Assembly: GCA_013426015.1 (NCBI GenBank)
Contig: CP058998.1
Location: forward strand, 310,001-374,000
Source: Candidatus Fermentimicrarchaeum limneticum
GTDB taxonomy: Archaea > Micrarchaeota > Micrarchaeia > Burarchaeales > Fermentimicrarchaeaceae
Reading direction: 5' to 3'
Length of the DNA: 64,000 bases
Below the pieces are notes generated by a model. The model made no database searches and was not told the origin of the DNA. It was given only the letters and a program-made list of their open reading frames with translations. Both the position numbers and the translations under genes were made by a program. Of the stretch, positions 27,795 to 34,735 are shown piece after piece; the stretch's first letter is position 1, and each line of letters opens with the position of its first letter.

Positions 27795-28526
27795 ATGGAT
27801 CTTACGCTGCTCTACATATTGATATCCGTCTTTATAGTAAGCCTCATCTCCTTTGTAGGGGTATTCACCATGGTGCTGCGCAAGAAGACTATGGAGAAGA
27901 TACTGCTTTTCCTTGTTAGCTTCGCGGCAGGTTCGCTTTTCGGAGGTGCGTTCCTGCATCTTCTTCCTGAGGCAGTTGATACGGGCGGTTCGGGAACTAT
28001 CGGCTTTACCATACTTGGAATCCTGATTTTCTTCGTACTGGAAAAATTCCTTTTCTGGCAACACTGCCACAAGCCAGGATGCCATGAGCACACGTTTGCG
28101 TACATGAGCCTTGTCGGAGACGGGATACACAATTTCATAGACGGAGTCGTGATTGCGGCAAGCTTTCTTGTAAGCAACCAGACCGGGATGGTGAGCACAG
28201 TTGCCATAGTGCTGCACGAGATACCGCAGGAACTCAGCGATTTTGCCATTATGATACACGGGGGATTCACTACAACGAAAGCGCTTGTACTAAACTTCAT
28301 TTCCGCCCTGACAGCATTTCTCGGGGCATTGTGCGCATTCTACGTTCTCTCATCATTCCTCGTATACCTGCCGCTGCTTCTTGCATTCGCTGCAGGCGGC
28401 TTCATTTACATCGGCGGCAGTGACCTGGTTCCGGAGCTTCATAAGGAGACTGAGCCGAAAAGGTCTTTCCTGGTCTTTGTTTCGCTTGTGATGGGAGTTG
28501 CGCTTATTCTGCTGTTTGTTGAGTGA
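27795..28526 (+). CDS. ZIP family metal transporter
   Basis: 243 residues, seven to eight membrane helices. The ZIP signature helices are visible: HNFIDGVVIAASF in TM4 and HEIPQELSDFAI in TM5, with His/Glu/Asp ligands. A cytoplasmic or loop His/Cys stretch (HCHKPGCHEH) precedes TM4. Probably imports Zn2+ or similar ions. TATA-like TTTATAAAATTTTATGC occurs about 27750-27770. The next gene starts 9 bp later. Confidence 0.9.
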   Translation: MDLTLLYILISVFIVSLISFVGVFTMVLRKKTMEKILLFLVSFAAGSLFGGAFLHLLPEAVDTGGSGTIGFTILGILIFFVLEKFLFWQHCHKPGCHEHTFAYMSLVGDGIHNFIDGVVIAASFLVSNQTGMVSTVAIVLHEIPQELSDFAIMIHGGFTTTKALVLNFISALTAFLGALCAFYVLSSFLVYLPLLLAFAAGGFIYIGGSDLVPELHKETEPKRSFLVFVSLVMGVALILLFVE

Positions 28527-28535
28527 GGTGTAGAC

Positions 28536-29246
28536 ATGCTGGGGGCGTCAATAATAATTCCTGCACTGAATGAGGAGAGGTACATACGCCAAACCCTTGA
28601 ATCGGTGCGCAAGCAGAAAACATCCTTGGATTATGAAGTGATTGTTGCTGACAACAATAGTAAGGACAGGACGGTTGAGATTGCAGAGAAATACGCAGAC
28701 AGAGTGGTGGTTGTGAAAAGAAGAGGCACGTGGATCAGCAGGAACACAGGTGCGAAAAAATCAAGGGGGAAGGTGCTGGTTTTTGTGGATGCGGATACGG
28801 TTATACCTCCAAATTACCTTGAGGTTGCGGATGCAGTGCTTGGGGAAGATGAGATAAGCGGCCTTTCTTGCGCGTTCGGGTTTGACCAGAAGAGCAGGAT
28901 GCTTGGTGCAATAGAGGAAATGTCAAACAGCTATCTTCTTTTTAGAGGTATGATTGGCAAGGGGGAGATACTCGGCTTCAACAATGCAGTCAGGAGGAAG
29001 ACATTCTTTGAGGCAGGGGGATTTCCGAACAAGCCTATGGAGGACGGTGCTTTTGCAAGAAAGCTGTGGAAGAAGGGGAGAGTAATCTACCTGCCAGAGC
29101 CGAAGGTGGTGACGTCTGCCAGAAGGATTTCAAAGAACGGTCCGCTGACAGCTGCTGTTTACTACGGCAACCTCGCCTTGATAACGGACCTGCCAAGACT
29201 CCCGAAGAAGCTTGCTATTTTCAAGGAGTACCTGTCGGTACGCTAG
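28536..29246 (+). CDS. family 2 glycosyltransferase
   Basis: 236 residues with the GT-A fold start SIIIPALNEERYI, the nucleotide-sugar DNNSKDRT segment, DADT (DxD) and MEDGAFARKLWKKG, characteristic of GT2 enzymes. Lacks clear membrane helices, so it probably works at the inner face of the membrane. Partner sugar and acceptor are unknown. It shares a likely transcript with the ZIP gene. Confidence 0.9.
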   Translation: MLGASIIIPALNEERYIRQTLESVRKQKTSLDYEVIVADNNSKDRTVEIAEKYADRVVVVKRRGTWISRNTGAKKSRGKVLVFVDADTVIPPNYLEVADAVLGEDEISGLSCAFGFDQKSRMLGAIEEMSNSYLLFRGMIGKGEILGFNNAVRRKTFFEAGGFPNKPMEDGAFARKLWKKGRVIYLPEPKVVTSARRISKNGPLTAAVYYGNLALITDLPRLPKKLAIFKEYLSVR

Positions 29247-29298
29247 CAGAGGTTACACTAATAAAAAAGGGAAAAGAAGAGAATTAGCTTCATCTTCT

Positions 29299-29481
29299 CT
29301 ACTCTGGTTTTCTTTTCTGCCAACATTCCCTGCAGTATACAGGCCTTCCCTCAGTTGGCTTGAAAGGGACTTCGCATTCAGCACCGCAGTCAGAACAAAC
29401 TGCCTTGTGCATCTCTCTTGGTCCGTCAAAGCCCCCTCTGAAGCCTCGGCGGTTTGAATGTCCCTCGTCTCCAAAATCCAT
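29299..29481 (-). CDS. small zinc-ribbon protein
   Basis: 60 residues. CSDCGAECEVPFKPTEGRPVYCRECW provides two CxxC pairs (plus one extra Cys) in a family common in archaea and candidate-phyla bacteria with no proven role. The N-terminal FGDEGHSNRRGFRGG region is Gly/Arg-rich and could bind RNA. ATG 29481 follows GGTGA by 5 bp; an upstream in-frame ATG at 29529 is less likely. Confidence 0.75.
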   Translation of the reverse strand: MDFGDEGHSNRRGFRGGFDGPREMHKAVCSDCGAECEVPFKPTEGRPVYCRECWQKRKPE

Positions 29482-29595
29482 TTTTTCACCTACCTGCGCG
29501 CATGGCAAGTTGGACTCACCGCGGCGCATTAACTGTGATATTATTAGCAGAATGTCTTTAAATATATTTGCAATACGATTTTATCCTGTTTTCAG

Positions 29596-30414
29596 GTGAG
29601 CAATTTAAATACGTCCATCCATAATCTCCTCGTGGCGAACGATCCGATCATCTTCGCACTAATTGCGGCTCCTGTCAGCGTATCTGTCGGCGTATACTAC
29701 TTCATAAAGGGCTTCTATACGTGGTCCCAGTACAACACGATTGTCAACACTCCCACTTCAAAGGTGGAGGCTATTGCCACGGGTTTTGTGGAGGTTTATG
29801 GAGAGACAGTCCCGAAAGGTGAGTACATGCTTAGCCCGTTTGCCGGAAGGGAATGCACTTTTTACAAATATGCAATACGGGAGCTTCACGGAAGCGGAAA
29901 GCACAGACATTGGAACACTATAAAAAGCAAAAAAAGCAACAGCCCTTTCTTCATAGAGGATGATACGGGTAGGATTGAAGTGGATCCAGCAGAGGCTGAA
30001 CTCGAGGTTGTTGACAAGAAGATTTTTCACATTTACCCCGGTCAGGAGATACCGCCCAAGATAGTTGAATTCCTCAAAGAAGTGAGACTGAGTGATGGTA
30101 GGCCGGTTTTAGATCTCGGACCTCTACATATAGGTGGGCATGAGAGGATGTATATAGAATATGTAATTGAGAAGGGGCAGAAGGTGTTTGTTACCGGAAC
30201 CGCGGTTCCAAAGGAAGAGGTGCAGTCCGACAAGCATGAGGATATGCTGGTGATAAGGAAAGGGGACTTCAACAAGTTCTTCTACATATCCGACAGAGGG
30301 GAGAAGGGCGTGCTTGGAGGAATGAGGAACAAAGCCCTTCTCTACCTAATCGGAGGTGGACTGGCAGCACTGATAGGGCTTGCGTATATATTCTTCAGCA
30401 TAGGTATCTTGTAG
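29596..30414 (+). CDS. GIDE-domain membrane protein
   Basis: 272 residues: an N-terminal membrane helix, a beta-rich GIDE/MULAN-like domain (GFVEVYGETVPKGEYMLSPFAGRECTFYKYAIRE, then FFIEDDTGRIEVDP and MYIEYVIEKGQKVFVTGTA) and a C-terminal membrane helix. Eukaryotic MULAN adds a RING finger that is absent here. Starts with GTG 29596. LemA follows 8 bp after the stop, a pairing that suggests envelope stress function; this is inference. Confidence 0.75.
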   Translation: MSNLNTSIHNLLVANDPIIFALIAAPVSVSVGVYYFIKGFYTWSQYNTIVNTPTSKVEAIATGFVEVYGETVPKGEYMLSPFAGRECTFYKYAIRELHGSGKHRHWNTIKSKKSNSPFFIEDDTGRIEVDPAEAELEVVDKKIFHIYPGQEIPPKIVEFLKEVRLSDGRPVLDLGPLHIGGHERMYIEYVIEKGQKVFVTGTAVPKEEVQSDKHEDMLVIRKGDFNKFFYISDRGEKGVLGGMRNKALLYLIGGGLAALIGLAYIFFSIGIL

Positions 30415-30422
30415 GTGGTTGT

Positions 30423-30995
30423 ATGGGAATTGGAACTACTCTTGCGCTGGGTCTTGGAGGAATTTTCATCGGTGCTGTTGCGCTCTACTACATACTTTCA
30501 ATCTACAACGGATTGGTAATGCTGAAGAACAGCATAAGGAAGAACTGGTCCAATATAGATGTTTTGCTGAAGCAGAGGACTGACCTCATCCCGAACCTTA
30601 TCGAAACTGTCAAAGGATATATGAAATACGAGAAGAAGGTGATAAAACAAGTGACAGACAGCAGGGTTGAGATGATGGGTGCTACAAGGTTGGTGGATAA
30701 GGCTAAGGCAAATGATGACCTGAGCGAAGCGCTGAAAACGCTCTTCGCACTTTCTGAAAACTACCCCCAGCTAAAGGCCAATGATACCTTTCTCAAGCTG
30801 CAGGAGGAGCTTTCGAGCATAGAGAACCAGATTGCGGACAGGAGGGAATTGTACAACGACAGCGTGAACATATACAACACAAGGATTGAATCTATACCTG
30901 ATATGGTATTCGCGAAGCTGCTCGGGTATGGGAAGGAGGAGTATTTCAAGGCAACAGGTGAGGAGAGGAGGGAAGTTGAGGTAAAACTGGAGTAG
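30423..30995 (+). CDS. lemA: LemA family protein
   Basis: 190 residues: one N-terminal membrane helix followed by the LemA helical domain (YNGLVMLKNSIRKNWSNIDVLLKQRTDLIPNLIETVKGYMKYEK in the first helix pair, ENQIADRRELYNDSVNIYN later). Function poorly known. Its stop codon at 30993-30995 lies 5 bp before the first base of the integrated element, so the insertion left the coding sequence intact. Confidence 0.92.
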   Translation: MGIGTTLALGLGGIFIGAVALYYILSIYNGLVMLKNSIRKNWSNIDVLLKQRTDLIPNLIETVKGYMKYEKKVIKQVTDSRVEMMGATRLVDKAKANDDLSEALKTLFALSENYPQLKANDTFLKLQEELSSIENQIADRRELYNDSVNIYNTRIESIPDMVFAKLLGYGKEEYFKATGEERREVEVKLE

Positions 30996-31000
30996 TCAGA

Positions 31001-31024
31001 ACTCAAGATCAGTGTTAGTAAAAC
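31001..31024. repeat. left attachment-site region (attL)
   Basis: ACTCAAGATCAGTGTTAGTA followed by AAAC is the first sequence shared with 56990-57013. It stands right after lemA and right before the integrase, as attL/attP core regions usually do. The true core may be shorter; the right end of the last copy, needed to define it, is outside the window. Confidence 0.6.
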
Positions 31025-31027
31025 AAA

Positions 31028-31035
31028 TTAATATA
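31028..31035 (+). promoter_or_regulatory. integrase promoter TATA box
   Basis: TTAATATA lies 24-31 bp before ATG 31059. The second recombinase has the same box (minus strand, 53112-53119) at the same distance. It overlaps the other possible start (ATG 31035), arguing that the real start is 31059 on a leaderless transcript. Confidence 0.65.
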
Positions 31036-31058
31036 TGAGTATCCTCCTTAAGTCTATC

Positions 31059-32228
31059 ATGGTATGGACCTTAGACAAAGCCATCCATTACCTCCAAGAG
31101 GACAGTTCGATAAGCAAGGGGGACAAGGCTCTCATCCTGAAATTCATCAATGAACGGCGGGCGGTCGTGAACCTGTCCGACAGATCCTCACTCAAGATAG
31201 TCTCCTTGTTGAAGAACCTGACGAAGCTGAAGAAGAAGTCCTGGAGCAAATTCCAAGGAAGGGAGGACGTTATAACTTTTGTGGGTACCATCAACTCCTC
31301 AGAGCTCGCGCCGAACACGAAGCAGAATTATAAGACCATGTTCAAGCAGTTCTACCGCTGGCTTGTCAAGGATCCCCATCCCATCGAAATCGAGGACATA
31401 AAAGTTACCGTGCACAATGCGAACAGGAAGCTGCCGGAGAACATGCTTACGGAAGAGGATGTCCTGGAGATGGTCGATGCCTGCGAATGGCTGAGGGACA
31501 GGGCTATCATCATGACATTGTGGAGCACCGGCGCGAGGGCCTCCGAACTGCTCGGGCTGAAGATAGGCAGCGTAGAGTTCGACGACAATGGGGCGAAGAT
31601 AAGGCTCTCGGGCAAGACAGGCGACCGGGTCTGCAGGGTCATCGAGCCCGTTCCGTACCTGAAGGACTGGATCAAGAACCACCCGCTCAAGGACGACATC
31701 AACGCCCCCCTCTGGACGGACATCTCCTATGGGAGCAGGAACCAGCCGCTGAACTATTACGGCCTCCAGCAGATGATAAAAAAGATAGCCCGGAAATGCA
31801 GGATTCAGAAGCCGGCCCATCCCCATGCCTGGAGGAGCAGCCGGGCCACGTACCTCGCGAAGTTCCTGACGACCTCCCAGCTCAAGGCGTTCTTCGGCTG
31901 GAGGCAGACCGCCATGTGCGACGTCTATATCTCCATGCACTCGAAGGACGTGGACGAGGCGATACAGAGGATACACGGCAAGTTGGAAGTGAAAGAGGAA
32001 AGGAGCCGCTTGACCCCTGTCCGATGCCCCCGCTGCAAGAAGCTGAACGGGGCTGAGCTCAACTACTGCGGGGTATGCAGCTACCCCCTGAGGCCGGACG
32101 TCGCGATTGCTCTGGACGAGAAGACGAAGCTGTGGCTCCTGGCAACCCGGGAAGTCCTTAACAACAACCCGAGGCTGAGGGCCGAGTTCGAGAAGGAGCT
32201 GGAAAAGTTCCTGAGGAAGCAAGGTTAA
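31059..32228 (+). CDS. int: tyrosine recombinase integrase with C-terminal zinc ribbon
   Basis: 389 residues. N-terminal SAM-like core-binding domain (about 70-120), catalytic domain with R160 (GARASELL), K186 (SGKTGDR), H256-x-x-R259 (HAWR), Trp in GWRQ and nucleophile Y290 (DVYISM), followed by a zinc ribbon CPRCKK...CGVC (about 325-345), a feature of archaeal integrases. All catalytic residues are present. It would join the circular element to the chromosome next to lemA, where the unit begins. ATG 31059 is chosen from promoter geometry. Confidence 0.92.
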   Translation: MVWTLDKAIHYLQEDSSISKGDKALILKFINERRAVVNLSDRSSLKIVSLLKNLTKLKKKSWSKFQGREDVITFVGTINSSELAPNTKQNYKTMFKQFYRWLVKDPHPIEIEDIKVTVHNANRKLPENMLTEEDVLEMVDACEWLRDRAIIMTLWSTGARASELLGLKIGSVEFDDNGAKIRLSGKTGDRVCRVIEPVPYLKDWIKNHPLKDDINAPLWTDISYGSRNQPLNYYGLQQMIKKIARKCRIQKPAHPHAWRSSRATYLAKFLTTSQLKAFFGWRQTAMCDVYISMHSKDVDEAIQRIHGKLEVKEERSRLTPVRCPRCKKLNGAELNYCGVCSYPLRPDVAIALDEKTKLWLLATREVLNNNPRLRAEFEKELEKFLRKQG

Positions 32229-32256
32229 TATACTTCCAGAATATAAATAATTCTAT

Positions 32257-32385
32257 ATGGAAATATTGGAGGCACTTAGATATCTGTTTAGTATAATTTT
32301 CTTTCTCATAATCTTTGGGTTGCCAATTTTTCCAGTCGTAGCGCATTATCTCGGTCGCAAAGAAAGGAGGAAAGCGCAAAGATGA
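32257..32385 (+). CDS. small single-pass membrane protein
   Basis: 42 residues: MEILEALRY, a strongly hydrophobic helix with IIFFLIIFGLPIFPVV, then a basic tail RKERRKAQR. TTAATATA at 32225-32232 is about 26 bp before the ATG. It lies 28 bp after int. Size and position suit a small virus membrane protein, but there is no family match in my knowledge. Confidence 0.5.
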   Translation: MEILEALRYLFSIIFFLIIFGLPIFPVVAHYLGRKERRKAQR

Positions 32386-32399
32386 GGAAGGAGAAGAAG

Positions 32400-32560
32400 T
32401 GAATTTTGGGCTTTGCTAAGAAAGTCCGTCCTGCTCAGAAAGTCGGCTCATTCGGCGAGTTCTTTAGCAAAGCCTGAATTTTGAGGTAGGGCAGTCGCAT
32501 GGTAGAACTGCCAACCATGTAACGCAGGACAGTTTTGTTCCGCGCCCTGCCCCTCCCCCC
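32400..32560 (+). ncRNA. candidate structured RNA or recombination/replication region
   Basis: No reading frame of quality is present. GGCTTTGCTAA (32409-32419) pairs perfectly with TTAGCAAAGCC (32463-32473); GTCCTGC (32427-32433) pairs with GCAGGAC (32524-32530); GGCAGT pairs with ACTGCC around 32487-32511; AGAAAGTC is repeated at 32419 and 32436. The symmetric structure makes strand uncertain. It could be a non-coding RNA, a terminator for int, or part of an origin. Confidence 0.4.
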
Positions 32561-32638
32561 CTGATATGTTTTATAACAGGGTTATATTTAAGGCTTGCTC
32601 TCTCGAACTGTAAAACTATATGGTACCATAGGGTTTAA

Positions 32639-32708
32639 TGGGCCCGCCCGGGATCGAACCGGGCCCGGGGGGATTCGAACCCCCACTCCAGCCGGGATTT
32701 GAACCCGG
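32639..32708 (-). ncRNA. array of three overlapping tRNA 3'-end (T-arm) mimics
   Basis: Read on the minus strand, three 17-nt hairpins follow each other: 32708-32692 (CCGGG-TTCAAAT-CCCGG), 32684-32668 (GGGGG-TTCGAAT-CCCCC) and 32663-32647 (CCCGG-TTCGATC-CCGGG). Each has a 5-bp stem, a 7-nt TTCRANN loop, G before and C after the loop, exactly as a tRNA T-arm. The second and third are each followed by the same 7-nt acceptor-like CGGGCCC, and the last then by A at the discriminator position (32639). No anticodon or D arm is present, so this is not a complete tRNA. Confidence 0.7.
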
Positions 32709-32749
32709 GTTGCTGGGTGTAGTTTTGGTCAGACGTGAAAAACGCTGAG

Positions 32750-32806
32750 CGGTGTTACTTCTATATAGAACACCGAGGTAAAAATAAAACGACCTCAGGT
32801 CGTTTT
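32750..32806. promoter_or_regulatory. cluster of inverted repeats
   Basis: CGGTGTT (32750-32756) and AACACCG (32769-32775) are perfect inverted repeats around a TATATA-containing spacer. Ten bases later, a perfect 21-bp palindrome spans 32786-32806 (arms AAAACGACCT and AGGTCGTTTT around a single C). Probably protein-binding sites: operator or origin. A simple terminator is possible, as the second ends in TTTT. Confidence 0.6.
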
Positions 32807-32885
32807 GTAATATCACTGGAAAGTTACCCCCCTCCACAAGCTTTTAAAAGTATCTGAGAGCGTCTATTATAGGGTGGGCTATGGT

Positions 32886-33074
32886 ATGGCAGACAGGCAG
32901 CTCGCGGGATTCGTCTCAAGATTCAAGGAGAGATACAGAAGAAGCCTCCGCATGAGGAGACTGGTTTTCGAGTTAAACAGGCTGGTAAAAATCCAAAAGG
33001 GAAGGAAGCTCATGGACAAGGAGCTGGAAAGCAAATGGTATCTCTGGCAGAAATTAGAAGATGAACTCTCTTAA
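32886..33074 (+). CDS. small basic helical protein
   Basis: About 62 residues, rich in Arg/Lys (RFKERYRRSLRMRRLVFELNRLVKIQKGRK), probably helical and nucleic-acid binding. TATA-like CTTTTAAAAG at 32840-32849 is about 30-40 bp upstream. GTG 32874 in the same frame is an alternative start. No family recognised. Confidence 0.55.
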   Translation: MADRQLAGFVSRFKERYRRSLRMRRLVFELNRLVKIQKGRKLMDKELESKWYLWQKLEDELS

Positions 33075-33118
33075 TCATTCAATCATAGCAGAGAACTGCT
33101 TCCTGCTTCTTATCACTA

Positions 33119-33463
33119 TTATAATTCCCATCTTCTTTGTTTACTTGGTTTATATATAAATGAAGGTTTCTTCTTTTTTCTATTTCTAAACCATTTCACA
33201 ACAAAATAGAGTATAGCAAGAACCGTACCAATTATGAATAACATAGGAGATAGAAGGTATATGAAAAGCAAGATTAATGCAATGAGTATGTACTCCCATT
33301 TTAGTTTACTTAATGCCAGAGCGCCGAGTATGATAATGAGAAATGGCGCCAGAAAACATACAGCATATTGTCTCGGTAATATTAATGCGATAGAGACAAG
33401 CATAACGAGAACAATAAACGCTATTACATAAAAGGCGAATTTCGCCACACCCTCAAAAAACAT
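33119..33463 (-). CDS. multi-pass small membrane protein
   Basis: About 114 residues with four hydrophobic helices (FYVIAFIVLVMLVSIALIL, CFLAPFLIIILGALAL, YILIALILLFIYLL, FIIGTVLAILYFVV) and a very basic C-terminal tail. ATG 33463 is used; a TTG 33481 in frame is possible. Downstream of the minus-strand AbrB-like gene with 25 bp between, so the two share a transcript. Role unknown; could be an immunity or superinfection-exclusion protein. Confidence 0.6.
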   Translation of the reverse strand: MFFEGVAKFAFYVIAFIVLVMLVSIALILPRQYAVCFLAPFLIIILGALALSKLKWEYILIALILLFIYLLSPMLFIIGTVLAILYFVVKWFRNRKKKKPSFIYKPSKQRRWEL

Positions 33464-33488
33464 TACTTCGCCCGCTACCAAGTAAATC

Positions 33489-33650
33489 CTATTCTAACTT
33501 TGTGACTATCAACCTTTTAGCCTTCTCATCAATTTCTATAATTAGCTTGTCGTTAGTTTTCAGATTCAACGCTTTCACTACCGCCTTTCTCAGGTAAACC
33601 CTGCAGTCCCCCTGCTTGCTGATATACACTCTTCCAATTTCTTTTTCCAT
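33489..33650 (-). CDS. AbrB/SpoVT-like DNA-binding regulator 1
   Basis: 53 residues with the swapped-hairpin pattern of this family: GRVYISKQGDCRVYLRKAVVKALNL, then NDKLIIEID and RLIVTKLE. Such proteins dimerise and bind DNA as transcription regulators. On the minus strand a TATA box (33673-33681) lies about 25 bp before ATG 33650. Divergent from regulator 2 across a 135-bp interval, an arrangement like a two-repressor switch. Confidence 0.75.
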   Translation of the reverse strand: MEKEIGRVYISKQGDCRVYLRKAVVKALNLKTNDKLIIEIDEKAKRLIVTKLE

Positions 33651-33720
33651 ATCCCTACTTTTTCCGTTTAGCTTTAAATACGTTATTCTGTTGTATCGCT
33701 TATTACGACTGAAACGATAG

Positions 33721-33728
33721 GTTTATAT
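33721..33728 (+). promoter_or_regulatory. promoter of the early operon
   Basis: TTTATATA is followed by a leader with AGGGTGAT at 33774-33781 just before ATG 33786. The divergent box TTTAAATA for regulator 1 is at 33673-33681. Between them, TATCG (33694-33698) and CGATA (33714-33718) form a spaced inverted repeat, a possible shared operator. Confidence 0.65.
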
Positions 33729-33785
33729 ACCCCCTGCGTGTAACTCTATTGAAAAGGATGAAATAACCTAAAAGGGTGATTAAGA

Positions 33786-33950
33786 ATGCCTGAAAAATAC
33801 GCCGATATAACTTCCATCTTTGTTGACAGCGAGGGGGCGGGCCGCTTCTACCTGTCCACGAAGATAGTCGAGGAACTGAAAATCAAGAGCGGCGAGCACT
33901 TCAAGGTCATAGTTGATAACGGGAGGATTATTTTCGAGAGGGTGGAGTAG
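33786..33950 (+). CDS. AbrB/SpoVT-like DNA-binding regulator 2
   Basis: 54 residues: IFVDSEGAGRFYLSTKIVEELKIKSGEHFKVIVDNGRIIFERVE fits the AbrB fold in its beta-hairpin plus helix plus GEHFKVIV pattern. First gene of a long coupled operon. Divergent from regulator 1, so the two may compete at the intergenic operator. The next ATG follows its stop codon directly. Confidence 0.72.
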   Translation: MPEKYADITSIFVDSEGAGRFYLSTKIVEELKIKSGEHFKVIVDNGRIIFERVE

Positions 33951-34118
33951 ATGCCAGCAAAACCAGAAGCAGCTCTGCTGGTTGCCAGGCTGAAGCAGGA
34001 ATGCAAGCCCGGGCTGGACGATTTCTATTCCCATGCGGATCCGCTAATCCGGGATGTACGTTGCATGGCTGTCAAAATCCTTAACGGAGGTAATGGAAAT
34101 GGAAAAAATAAAACTTAA
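33951..34118 (+). CDS. small protein of unknown function
   Basis: 55 residues, helical first half (KPEAALLVARLKQECKPGLDDF), Gly/Asn-rich end. Begins at the base after the previous stop and overlaps the next gene by 20 bp. Short and without recognisable family; supported mainly by its tight position in the operon. Confidence 0.45.
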   Translation: MPAKPEAALLVARLKQECKPGLDDFYSHADPLIRDVRCMAVKILNGGNGNGKNKT

Positions 34119-34326
34119 TGCGAAATGCACTGAGATTAAGACTGTGACGACAGAAACCGATGAAGGCGAGAAGGAGCAGATAAGGACCTCGTTCACAGAA
34201 GTGAAAAACAAGGAGGACGAAGTACCGCCCCAGAAGGTATCCATCACTGGCAAAAAACTCAAGATAGCAGTCGGAGAGGAAATCCAGTTCGAGTTATTCC
34301 CGCCGCAAAAGAAACTGACAGAGTGA
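34099..34326 (+). CDS. small charged protein
   Basis: 75 residues, many Lys, Glu and Thr, probably beta strands: KIKLNAKCTEIKTVTTETDEGEKEQ... KVSITGKKLKIAVGEEIQFELFP. GGAGGT at 34086-34091 supports ATG 34099 rather than ATG 34093. Overlaps the previous gene and ends in TGATG with the next, indicating coupling. Unknown function; reminiscent of small virus DNA- or ssDNA-binding proteins but without proof. Confidence 0.6.
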   Translation: MEKIKLNAKCTEIKTVTTETDEGEKEQIRTSFTEVKNKEDEVPPQKVSITGKKLKIAVGEEIQFELFPPQKKLTE

Positions 34327-34412
34327 TGATCATGACTGAATCGAATGAAGTCAGGTGCGGTTGTGAGGCGTGCCGTGCATGGCGTGAGATAAAGAACCCG
34401 CTTGGTGGATGA
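34326..34412 (+). CDS. mini zinc-binding protein
   Basis: 28 residues from ATG 34326 (26 from ATG 34332): VRCGCEACRAW contributes Cys residues in CxCxxC. Its start overlaps the previous stop as TGATG. Its end (GGATGA) overlaps a further 13-residue frame starting ATG 34409, which leads into the next zinc protein. Very small; credibility rests on the same pattern in its neighbours. Confidence 0.4.
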   Translation: MIMTESNEVRCGCEACRAWREIKNPLGG

Positions 34413-34446
34413 AACGCTACAAGAAACTTTTCGAGGAGGTCCCAGC

Positions 34447-34605
34447 ATGAAAATTTGTTGTTGGATATGCGGAGGGGAGGGTTCAAATTACGAAATTCCA
34501 AGAGGAAAAAATCCTGACCACACGATAGGGGTATGCAAGTCATGTTACGAAGAATGGTGTGATAAAGTAAAAATTCTGATAAAAAAAGGAGGATTGAGAC
34601 CATGA
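34447..34605 (+). CDS. small double-CxxC zinc protein
   Basis: 52 residues: CCWICGGEG and, 25 residues later, CKSCYEEWC, a typical zinc knuckle pair. GGAGGT at 34435-34440 precedes ATG 34447. Overlaps the next gene by 4 bp (ATGA). AT-richer than most neighbours. Unknown; may bind nucleic acid or a host protein. Confidence 0.65.
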   Translation: MKICCWICGGEGSNYEIPRGKNPDHTIGVCKSCYEEWCDKVKILIKKGGLRP

Positions 34606-34727
34606 AAATAAACATGACCGGAAAGACCGTCGGCGAGGTCGAGCAGGTTCTTGATTCCTTGAGCAAGGCGGGCTTCGTCTGCTCGGTTTCGGGAAGCGTG
34701 AATGAGACGGTTATCAACGCGAGGTAG
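34602..34727 (+). CDS. small protein, helix plus beta
   Basis: 41 residues: MKINMTGKTVGEVEQVLDSLSKAGFVCSVSGSVNETVINAR. GGAGG at 34588-34592 precedes ATG 34602. Pattern helix then two strands, without Cys pairs. Last gene before the structured RNA region. Unknown. Confidence 0.55.
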   Translation: MKINMTGKTVGEVEQVLDSLSKAGFVCSVSGSVNETVINAR

Positions 34728-34735
34728 TCCATCAT

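Noticed and set aside
31299-32222. Long minus-strand open frame opposite the integrase (307 codons), and its copy at 57288
   Set aside because: Antisense shadow caused by GC-biased codon use; no start signal and the plus strand carries intact catalytic motifs.
32639-32780. A complete minus-strand tRNA gene
   Set aside because: Only T-arms and acceptor-like strands are found; upstream there is no D arm, no anticodon arm and no matching 5' acceptor strand at tRNA distance.
32616-32837. Minus-strand reading frame of 73 codons with repeated NPGSNPG-type residues
   Set aside because: It translates the T-arm array; the residues are the usual artefact of reading tRNA-like DNA in frame, and no start signal fits.
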